From Amborella trichopoda (lineage: Eukaryota > Streptophyta > Magnoliopsida > Amborellales > Amborellaceae): 64,000 nucleotides of DNA. The notes under the pieces are model-generated. The model saw only the letters and a program-made list of their open reading frames with translations. It was not told the DNA's origin and made no database searches. The stretch is taken from contig NW_006494931.1 of the NCBI RefSeq assembly GCF_000471905.2, positions 576,646 to 640,645 on the forward strand. The letters are read 5' to 3'. Positions 55,042 to 64,000 of this stretch are shown in pieces; the stretch's first letter is position 1, and the number at the start of each line of letters is the position of its first letter. The translations under genes and the position numbers were made by a program.

Positions 55042-55978
55042 TTAGAAACGACTCACCAGACTCATGACGAAGGACAAGTCAGGCCTTTTTCCTGTCATGG
55101 CGTACATAAGGGACCCAACTGCGTTCTTGTATCGCACTCTCTCCATAACTCTTATATCCATGTCTTGGGTATGACACATTTTATTACTAAATGTCGTCTT
55201 TTTGTCAATTGGGGTTGACATGGGATCACACATACTCATATCAAACTTTTTCAGTATCCTCTTACAGTAGGTTGCCTGGGAAAGTTGGATAGTCTTCTCT
55301 CTCTTGTTTCTTATTATTTTGATGCCCAATACATATGAAGCTTCTCCATGATCCTTCATATCGAAGTGTTGTGCAAGAAAATTTTTCATCTCTACTACTA
55401 GGGCAATTGCGCTACTAACAATTAGCATATCATCCATATATAATGATATAAAGATCATATCACTCCCATTGACCTTTTGATATGTGCAATAATCCTCATT
55501 ATTTATAGAGAATCCTACAAGAGCAAGAGTCTCTTGGAATTTTATGTACCACTATCGCGATGCTTGTTTCAAGCCATAAAGGTATTTGTTAAGTTTGCAT
55601 ACAAGGTTTTCTTTCTGTTTCTCCTCAAATCCCTCAGGTTGGGTCATGTAAATTTCTTCTTCTAAATCCCCATTTAGAAATGTTGTTTTGATATCCATTT
55701 GATGAACCTCAAAGTCAAAATGGGATGTTATAGCTATAAGGATTCGGATGGATAGAAATTTGGCAACAGGGGAAAAGTTTCATCATAATCTATCCATTCT
55801 TTCTGGGTGAAATCCTTTGCAACCAACCTAGCTTTGTATTTGTTTATTTTCCCTTCAGAGTTCAACTTTTTCTTGAAAATCCACTTACAACCAATGGCCT
55901 TACGTTTTTCAAGTAGGGGTACTAATTCCCATACATGATTTTGGTTAATAGAAGCATACTCATCTTTCATGGCTTTTA
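55042..55978 (-). pseudogene. Copia-2 reverse transcriptase
   Basis: Fragments 55734-55970 (MKDEYASINQNHVWELVPLL, GCKWIFKKKLNSEGKINKYK, ARLVAKDFTQKE) and 55042-55458 (FISLYMDDMLIVSS, then SYVLGIKIIRNK and GSLMYAMTGKRPDLSF). The catalytic YMDD lies at about 55424-55440. The region between 55458 and 55734 is frameshifted, so RT is not intact. The catalytic core and the RVT_2 layout identify copia. Confidence 0.9.
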
Positions 55979-55979
55979 C

Positions 55980-57200
55980 TCAGTATTCCCTTTCAGGACA
56001 GGTTAAGCCTTCACGATGAGTTCTAAGTTCTGAATTTGGATCTTCCCCAACCTTATCAAAATGTTCTTCGAGGTAGACAAAATGTTCAAGGTAAAGAGGT
56101 GGTCTACTGACTCGGTTACTTCGTCTTGGTTCAAGTAAAGGTTCACTTTCTTTAGGAAGTTCAAAAACAGGTTGGGTTAGTTTAGATGTTTTAGGTTCAA
56201 GGTCTCGAACTACATCCTTATTTTTGGCCTCCTCATAAAAGTTGGCTTGTTTTCTACTCACCCTTGCTTCAAGGAACTTTTCCTCAAAGAAGTGAGCATC
56301 AAGGCTTTCAATAACCGTACCAATTTCAAAATTGTAGAATCGATACCCCTTACCATGATCTAAGTAACCAATGAAAATGGATTTGACAGTTTTGGGTTGC
56401 AATTTGGTTCTAATTTGATGTGAGATAAGGACATGGGCTGAACAACCCCAAACTTTCAAGTGTTCAAGGGAGGGAGTACGACCTGTGAAAATTTCGTGAG
56501 GAGTAAGTGGGGCAGTTTTTGTAGGAGTCCGGTTAAGGATGTAACATGCAGTTAATACGGCTTCTCCCCAAAACTCTAATGAGAGATTTGCATGCCCCAT
56601 CATACTCCTTACCATTTCCACTAAGGTTCCTTCTCTCAGCTTTGCCTTTTTGTTCAGAAGTATAAGGCATGGTGTACTAATGGATGATCCCATTTTCAAT
56701 GCACAATTCTTTGAAAAGGTCAAATGAATATTCCTCCTCTCTATCGGTTCTAAAGACTTTAATTTTCAGGTTGGTTTGATTCTCTACTTGGGCTTTATAT
56801 TCTTTGAATTTTTTAGGGCTTCTGATTTTGCATGAATAAGGTACACATGGCCATATCGCAAGTGGTCATCTATAAAAGAAATAAAATATCTTTTCCACTT
56901 TTGATGGTCACATTCATAGGTCCACATATATAACTATGAATGATTTCCAATACGCTAGTAGCTCTTTTTGCCTAGGTGGTATTTTTTCTTATTAGTTTTC
57001 CTTGCATGCAAGACTCGCACACTTTCGATAAATCTCCCTTATAATTATGAAGAATCCCGTCCCTTTTAAATCTTTCCATTCATTTAATATTAATGCGTCC
57101 TAATCTCATATGCCATAAGGTAGCATCTCATTCATTAGGGGACGAGACATAGGCAACATTCTCTTTTATTTCAATGGTAAATAGCCTGTTTACAAGTCGT
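55980..57200 (-). pseudogene. Copia-2 integrase
   Basis: Minus-strand order: degraded zinc-binding part WHMRLGRINIK-stop and CESCMQGKLIRKNT (about 56970-57080), core pieces FIDDHLRYGHVYLIHAKSEA (about 56820-56870) and FRTDREEEYSFDLF (about 56715-56755), then a 247-codon frame 55980-56723 with ILNRTPTKTAPLTPHEIFTG, LKVWGCSAHVLI and IGYLDHGKGYRFYN. RTDREEEY replaces the usual RSDxGGEY, and stops break the core. Confidence 0.85.
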
Positions 57201-57210
57201 TCAGTCATGA

Positions 57211-58386
57211 TCACATCTTTCCCCTTCTTGACACCACTTTCTCCCCAATGAAAGTGGTTATGAATCCAGCCATAGACATCTTAGGAACCGAAACCAAGCA
57301 CTTCCTCATATCATGAGCATAAAGTGCTTGTTTCAGGATCAAGGTGCTCCCACTCTTCAGTTTCAGCTCAAAATCTCCAACTCCAAGTACATCAGTCTTT
57401 TGATTTCCTCCCATATATATATGCTGCTGTTCTGGCCCCATAGGAGTCAAAGAACGGTAACCTTCCTTGGTGTTTGTAACATGAGCTGTAGCCCTCGAGT
57501 CAAGACACCAAGAAGCTTCTTTGGGATCACCTAGTATGGACTTGAAAACTATATATGTCAATTCCTTGTTACTTCTACCAGATTTGTTGGACTGACAATT
57601 ATTGGCTATGTGGCCCACCTTCTTGCAAATAAAACAAGTTCGAGTCTCTCTCATTGCTCCCTTATTTCCAAAATCTCTTCTTTTGAAATATCTTTTCTTC
57701 TCAAAAGTACTTCTTCCCTTTCCTTTCTTAAATTTAAAAGATGGTTGAGACTTTACCATATGCACAGCATCCCTTGGGGTTTGCCTTGAACTCCTCCTTT
57801 CTTCTTCAGATTTGATGGTCGTGATGAGTTCCTCCAATTTTGGTGCCTTTCTTTTAGTAGAGATGGAAGATATGAAAGTCTCCCATGAATTAGGAAGAAA
57901 ATTCATTAAATGAATCACTTGCATAGATTCATTGGGCTTCATGCCTGTATCTTCCAAATCTCTTACTAGCGCACGAAACACGTGCACATGATCTGCAAGC
58001 TTGGTACTTTCTACCATTTTTAAATTATTGTACCTTCTCATAGCTATAGTTTGCTTTATGAGAGATGGTTCAACATACTCTCTTTCACGTTTATTAAAAA
58101 TCCAACTTGCAGGATAGATTGACTCATACTCAAAAGCATACGAGTCAATCATGGCACATAGAAGAATTTACTTGCATCTCAAGTTCCTCCTCCTCCAGTT
58201 GACGAACTCATCTTTGATTATTTGAGATGGGTCGTCAGTTGGACGATGATGTCGGTCCTCAAAGAGTACATCATGCAAGTTTTCTTCATAGAACACAAAT
58301 TTGATTTTTCTTTTTCATGAAGCAAAGTTGGTCCTATCAAACCTTTCGATTTTCAAGATTTCAGAGATGAAGATATGAGCAGCCAT
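57211..58386 (-). pseudogene. Copia-2 gag and protease
   Basis: The likely gag start is ATG at 58386 (MAAHIFISEILKIERFDRTN, then FAS-stop). A second stop follows near 58170, then a 313-codon frame 57211-58152. This has the UBN2-type gag, an intact CCHC knuckle CFICKKVGHIANNC (57595-57637), and a protease site WCLDSRATAHVTN (about 57478-57516) where the family has Asp-Ser-Gly. Gly replaced by Arg should abolish activity. Confidence 0.9.
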
Positions 58387-58443
58387 TATTTTATATTATC
58401 AAAAAAATAAGAAAGGACTTCTAATGGCAATCAAGCAAAACTA

Positions 58444-58455
58444 GCTCTGATACCA
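58444..58455 (-). other. Copia-2 primer-binding site
   Basis: TGGTATCAGAGC on the minus strand, the initiator-tRNA-Met PBS common to plant copia elements, one base from the 5' LTR. Confidence 0.93.
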
Positions 58456-58456
58456 A

Positions 58457-60401
58457 TGAAAAAAAGACTTATGTAATCTTTTGCAGGGGAAATACAATTT
58501 TTTTTTTAAATAATAATCACCGCTTATAATTTTGACAACATGATCACTCACAGATGGTCTTTTTACAAACAATAGAAAATCCAAAAATTAAATAACACAT
58601 CAATAAAATAAATCTCAACTACTTGATGCTATTCATACAACTTAATATTAATAAAATAACAAACAATTAAAAGAAAAGATGTCAGAGATTACCTCAACCG
58701 GGCTTTTTACACCCCACACCGAGTCACCACATCCAATGGCGAGGGATCAGCAGTTTAGCTTCAATCTCGAATCGAGAAAGCTAATTTCGACTAAACTAGT
58801 AACCACCCTTAAATATCTACAAAACCCTAACTCCAAAATAATTAGGTTCAAACCCTAATTTTCTTAACCTTTAGATTAGATCATGTGAGAGAGAGAGAGA
58901 GAGAGAGAGAAAAATAAGAGAGTAGAGAGAGAGGGGCATGGCCCCTAAGGAAGAGAGATAGGGGCATGGGGAGAGAGAGAGAAAGTTTACGGGAGAGAGA
59001 GGTGTGCTGAGATGACAGGAGAGCACCCCTATTTATAGTGAAATTTAGGTCTAAGGTTTCTTTAGGGTTTCCCATAGTTTACCTCTTTTTTGATATCGTT
59101 GATCAAGGTAACTTGTGGGGTGAGAGATCTGAGCCATCCATTTCACAGATGAGCCATCAATATTATGGAAGGTGTACGAACTGTTATCCCCCTTTCCTTC
59201 AACTATTTTTCCATCAATATATTTAAATAAATTAAATCCATTAAAGATATAGTGCACACCATAAATTGCATATTCCATCTCATATTTTCCATAAGAATAT
59301 TTTAATAATATCAAGTCAAGATATTCCTTCAATAATCAAGATAAGATATGGTCAATATTTCCTAATCAATCTTTGACCACATGCTACAAGATGTAGTTAC
59401 CATATTTAACAAACTTGAAGACAAAGCAACAAGATAAGGTATCCAAGGGTGGGGGGTGCCACTCATGTATGGCATGTGGAGCCCCACCTAATACCCACAT
59501 GGGGGGCCCATGTGCACTATGGGCCCCCATATATTATTTTTTTAATAAATATATGAAAATTTAAACAAAATGAATTTTAAAACATTATAACTTTGTAAAT
59601 TAATAACTTCATTTTTATAAGTCCAAAAATAAGAAATAAAATATCAAATGACTTACAAAAATTCAAATAATAAATCTAAAATAATTTAATAATAAAATTA
59701 ATATAATTAAATTAATATGATGGGAAGTGGATCCATATGGTTCAGAAATTCAATCAACGATCACGGGGTACTCCACCTTCAACTGTGGACTACAGACCAC
59801 ACTTGCTTTATCGAACCGATCCAGTGTTTCCCATGACCCACAGTTACAGTAGGGGCTCATTAGCGGGTCACCAAAGTCTTGTCGATGAGCCAAGGAGTCG
59901 CAATCCCAGTCTGTGGATTACAGGTCCTCCCCTAGAGACAAGTCTAGGTCACTACGACCTGATGCGACCACAGCTCTAGGGCGCATAGGGGTATCTTTCG
60001 CACATGCATATACTTCATCCAAAAGTGGATATCAAGCTTTTTCGAACGATCTATCTATATGCATGCCGTGTGATAGAATATGGATGAGGTTTTGGCCCCC
60101 GTCTTTATAGGCTTACCATCACACAAGGGTTACACAATGCCTCAGCTCACTCATCTAGGCATAAGCTCCGACATCATCAAGGGCCAACCCAAAAACCCTT
60201 CTCAATTTATTTTTTATGCCCAGGTACCTTGGGTTTTCCAATCAACTGACCTAGATCATCAAGCACAGTCCGTTTTCCGTAAATATCATTTGTTTAGTAT
60301 GGTCTTCGAGCGACCACACTCCCACTGAGTTTATGTTCTACTATAGTAAATGTCTTTCATTACACACTCATAAGGTCTTTAAAGGCCACATAAACCCAAC
60401 A
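58457..60401 (-). repeat. Copia-2 5' LTR
   Basis: From TGAAAAAAAGACTTATG to CCCAACA. Promoter TATA (minus strand) at about 59028-59038, with a (GA)n run at 58888-58911. Small length differences in microsatellites explain most of the 11-bp size gap to the other LTR. Confidence 0.93.
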
Positions 60402-60406
60402 ATATA

Positions 60407-61619
60407 AACTTTCATAATTTTCTTCATATTATAAAGTTAAATTCTTGAAACCTATTAAAATAGAATTTCATGGAAATTGGCACAATTATGTACCGGAATG
60501 ATTCTTATTTTAAGTGAAATTTTATGATATCCCTTCATGGGACTGGATAGTATAAGGCCTTTTATATTTGATGTAAGGTCACATTCATCTCTAGTTTTTC
60601 AAGCATAAAAGTTGGCGGCTAGAAAAAATTATTTAGACATTATATTTTATCAATAAAGAATCTTAGAATATTTTGATGCGATTTCTAATTAAAGTGATTT
60701 TGACTATCTTGTACCAATTCAAACCGTACTTTTCTGAATATTAACGTACTACGGGCTATAGACATTGCAATAAGCCTGATTTCTTCTTATAGAGACATAT
60801 CACTTGTCCCCAACTATAGTGACATGACCAAGCTTGTGTTTGCCGCAGTATGACATAAACAATCATGCAACATGGTAAGAATGAATCACTCAATAAGTGG
60901 GTCAAAGTTACTCGTGGACCGTGGTAGAATCGAAGGCGTCGTAATGGACGGTGGCGATGGGGTGTACGATGCTGAATTATTGGGGTACTTCCAATTGTTA
61001 CATTACAACCACTTATTGTTGCCTCAGTGTGGTGTTTGTCCCTATGCTCTGTACCATGAGTAGTCATGACTATTATCCACTTGTACAAGAATTTATCCAC
61101 TTAAATATTGGGGATTTTAAGAGGTCCGAGAGAAATCCTTGATTTTTTGAGTAAAGACCTTGGAGCCGTGTTTAAGTGGGGAAAATTAAATATTATTGAC
61201 CTTCTTCATGTGGACCATTTTCAAGAATAAGGCCTGAATCGAATTTGGTGCTCAAGGTTACGTATATCGGATGTGAATGTCCCCATTTGCATCCTAGATG
61301 TTGATGGGTTGCTAGTCACTTCCCCCACCCCTCAAAAACAAAAGAAAGGAACCAGTGTTCGAAAAATCAAATTCGGGCTCTAAATTGTCTAGGGCAGATT
61401 TGCCTGGTCTTGGGTAGTGTCTGAATTAGATCGAGCTACAATTAGCAATAACATCTTTAGAAAAACTAAAACTTGTGAGAATTGGGGTGACCTTGGGGTT
61501 CATCGAATATAAATCACCTACTTCCTTGTCCAAATTTAACTCGGACGATTTTGAGTCCTCTTGGCGAATTTTAAATCACTGTCCAAAACACGTAAGCTGA
61601 ATAGTTCCTCTCCTTTCAA
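60407..61619. other. intergenic, no gene seen
   Basis: AT-rich. Open frames of about 60-110 codons overlap on both strands (60756-61142) with no domain and no start context. Confidence 0.5.
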
Positions 61620-62184
61620 TAGGGGTGGCAATGGACCCGACCAGACCCAGGACCCGATGGGTAGATTCGATCTCAAGTCCGGGTAAGGGTCCAAATTTTG
61701 AACCCGAAAGGTCGGGTCCGGGTCCAAAACCTAGGCCTCAATACTATTCGGGTCCTGGTCCGGGTTCAAAACCTAGACCTCAATACTATTCGGGTCCTGG
61801 TCCAAGTCCAAAGCCTAGACTTCAATATTATTCGGGTCTGGGTCCGGGTCCAGCAAGACCCGACCCTAATAATATAGGTATATGTGGGTATTCATAAATG
61901 TTGCCAATAAATTTGTTTCTTAAGAATTTCTAGTTATTATATAAAACAATAATGAATGCTACGATATGTGGATATTCATAAATACTGTAAATGTTGCTAA
62001 TAATATTGGTATATGATGGTAAAGAAAAAGGGGAAAAAAGAAGAAAACAAAGCTCATAGTTATAGGGTAGCAATGAACCCGATTTGACCTAGGACCCAAT
62101 GGGGAGACCCTGACCTCAGATTTGGGTCCTGAAAAATCGGGTCCGGGTCCGGGTCAAGCTGGACCCGACCGGTTGCCCCCCTTA
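61620..62184. mobile_element. inverted-repeat element(s) with ACCCGACC-type ends
   Basis: Left end TAGGGGTGGCAATGGACCCG and right end (reverse complement) TAAGGGGGGCAACCGGTCGG form an imperfect terminal inverted repeat. A second left-type end, TAGGGTAGCAATGAACCCG, starts at 62063, so 62063-62184 may be a separate 122-bp copy. The GGGTCCGGGTCC-rich core is typical of a widespread plant non-autonomous DNA element. No target duplication recognised. Confidence 0.55.
61694..61862 (+). repeat. 42-bp tandem repeat
   Basis: CCTCAATACTATTCGGGTCC recurs at 61736, 61778 and 61820, exactly 42 bases apart, about 3.5 units. Being a multiple of three, it keeps a frame open (GPGPxPKPRPQYYS, 14 residues) that is most likely not a protein. 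Confidence 0.9.
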
Positions 62185-63686
62185 ACCTTAACCAAGTTAC
62201 CTCTTGAATTTTCCATTAAGTCCTCTTGTAAAAGGCTTGGACTTTGTGCATTTTTATTTTTGGTCCACAAATAAGTGCCAATATCTCCCCTTTGTGCTCA
62301 AACTCTCAGCTCTGCGTAAGCTGAGAGGTAACTTAGTGCCAAGAGAATGGTCTATGCTTAATTTCTCTGATAACCATGTATTGTATGTAAGAAGGGGATT
62401 TATTCATTGCCTATGTAGCATAGAAAATGCGTGCTTTCAGTTCATGTAGAGACATTAATTCATCTAGACATTAAAGATAGAGCTATTTAAGTACAGACAC
62501 AAATTTAAAAAGAAAAATATAAAAAGTTCCATTTTTGCTCAAAAAAAATATGCACAACGTCGGTCGATTCTCATCCCCTTTTGTTTACCTAGATTGCCCA
62601 TCGGTTTGATGTTGTCACCGGCCTTGAATTTTTGTTATTTATTTTTCTCACTTCGGGAACAGACCAATGTCCTGAACTGCTGACCCCTGAGTTCAGTTAA
62701 TGGTTTGAGGTTCAAGAGCTCGGACCACTACCCTATGGCAATCGGGTGCTGAACAACCAGTCTGAGGTCTTAAACCTTGGACTGCTTAAATGTTGCCCGT
62801 TTGATATTTAGGACATCTAACATGCCACAACCTCATGATAATTTAAACAAAAAGGAATTTAAAACTGGTCCGATATTAAAAACATCGCACATAGGGGCAA
62901 TTTGGGAAAACAAAGGATGTGAGTTGACCAACCTCGTGCATAATTTTTGTGGAAAAAAAAAGCATTTTATAATTTTCTTTTTATTTTTGTATCTATATGT
63001 AAATAATTCTTAAAAATATGACACTTGTATCTGACACTTTAGAAACTTTTATATTTCTCTCTGATTTTTATTTATTTATTTGAAAAAACATATATTGGCA
63101 CCTAAAATCCCACGTTCCCTTTAATCTAAATATGTGTTGACATGGTGTACCTGAAATGAAAATTTAAGGTTGTTTTTTAAGGTGATATTCTCACAAGAAA
63201 TCGACATGCATGGTGGTGTATTTGTTACGAAGTTCAATGATTTCATTAGAAAAGGAGGTTCCTTCCGGTTAATAAATATGAAGGATACCAGTAGAAGTGA
63301 AATGCTCAAATGGGAAGAATTATCCATAATCCAAAATAATATAAAACATCATGGAAATTCACTTTAATAGTAGGGGTAGTAGGGACCAGTGTTGGAAAAG
63401 TTGGCCGACTTTAGTGATGGAAAAGTTGGCCGACCTTTTTCAAGTCGGCCGATTAACTTGGACAAGGGCATTGGTCGAGCTTGAGTGGTCCCGATTTCAT
63501 AGGCCACCCTTTGGGACGTACCTCTACATTGTACTAATCGAACGATTTACTGTATAAATCGGCTAATTTTTATACTAATAGGCCAATTTGATAGACTAAT
63601 TAACAATTTATTAAAAAAATAAGGTAATTTATGCTCTGTTGTGGAAAAAGCATGTTAAAAGCTTTTTGCAAGTCCAATAATGGACA
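62185..63686. other. intergenic, no gene seen
   Basis: No recognisable coding domain. A cluster of GGCCGA/TCGGCC words (about 63394-63460, 63558-63585) forms short imperfect inverted repeats. Confidence 0.45.
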
Positions 63687-63992
63687 TTGCAGGCCTCCAC
63701 GAGCTTTTTTTCAAGTGCTTTGGGCTCACCGAAGGTATCAATACTAAATCAGGAGTTCCTAAAAGAATTGATTACGGGAATGAATGGCAATGATGACATT
63801 CCAACAATTGATGAGGGGAATGTGGTGGAAGTCACGGAGGAAGGTGATGACGACTTCAATGAAGGCAATGATGAAGGCGACGACAATGATGATGGGGTAA
63901 TGCGGAATGATAGGCTTGAGTCAATAGTCATAGGGTGCGAGGTGCCGCAAGGTACTAGGACCTCCATTGGGAAAGAAGATGGACTTAGATAG
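63687..63992 (+). other. short acidic open frame, unrecognised
   Basis: 101 codons with a very acidic middle (EEGDDDFNEGNDEGDDNDDG). I do not recognise a family. It could be a fragment of a decayed gene or transposase, or chance; there is no promoter or start-context support. Confidence 0.15.
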
Positions 63993-64000
63993 GTTCGGGA

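Larger units (their letters stand above)
52465..60406 (-). mobile_element. Copia-2: full-length Ty1/copia LTR retrotransposon
   Basis: Structurally complete: LTRs 52470-54425 and 58457-60401 (1956 and 1945 bp), each TG...CA; identical 5-bp target duplications ATATA at 52465-52469 and 60402-60406; PBS next to the right LTR; PPT next to the left LTR. Minus-strand gene order gag, protease, integrase, RT, RNase H is diagnostic of copia. Coding sequence carries stops and frameshifts, so it cannot mobilise itself. The clean target duplication shows a single undisturbed insertion. Confidence 0.95.

Noticed and set aside
61625-61897. Proline-rich repeat protein (GPGPKPRPQYYS units)
   Set aside because: Arises from a 42-bp tandem repeat within a non-coding inverted-repeat element; no conserved flanking coding sequence.

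Overview
The window is nuclear DNA from a flowering plant. The one intact gene is a spliced, plant-type assimilatory nitrate reductase (NIA). It has four exons joined by GT/AG introns and an angiosperm promoter layout: a CT-rich tract, a TATA box and a Kozak-like ATG. Almost everything else is plant transposon debris: Ty1/copia and Ty3/gypsy Tat-lineage LTR elements, MITE-like elements, minisatellites and GA/CT microsatellites. I cannot name the species. The 20-base N run inside a GA microsatellite shows this is an assembled contig.

Layout. 1-4600: AT-rich intergenic DNA with small tandem duplications. 4600-4912: NIA promoter and leader. 4913-11599: NIA, predicted 908 residues (molybdenum cofactor, dimerisation, cytochrome b5, FAD and NADH domains), with a 2.9 kb second intron that carries a MITE. 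11600-15500: intergenic, with repeats and a second MITE copy. 15526-48340: a decayed minus-strand Ty1/copia element (Copia-1). Its 3' LTR relic lies at about 15.5-16.2 kb and its pol at 17.6-20.7 kb. Its gag is split by a block of about 26 kb (20740-46923), and it ends in gag N-terminus plus 5' LTR relic at 46.9-48.3 kb. The inserted block holds two Tat-lineage elements in inverted orientation, T1 (+, from 20740) and T2 (-, ending at 46923). Between them lie minisatellites, a third Tat-like gag (T3), a two-part 108-bp tandem repeat and a Tat LTR. 48340-52400: old repeats, a SINE-like relic and a third MITE copy. 52465-60406: a structurally complete but coding-dead Ty1/copia element (Copia-2) with two ~1.95 kb LTRs, PBS, PPT and a perfect 5-bp target duplication. 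60407-64000: intergenic, with an inverted-repeat element containing a 42-bp tandem repeat.

NIA reduces nitrate to nitrite in the cytosol and is the only feature with a clear cellular role. The transposon coding regions are all interrupted by stops or frameshifts and are annotated as pseudogenes. No tRNA, rRNA, CRISPR array or bacterial-style operon was seen. I did not find a convincing new biological system. The most interesting structures are the nested and inverted retrotransposon block, the hierarchical 108/40-bp repeat in a retroelement 3' region, and the triple zinc-knuckle-like modules in the Tat gag.
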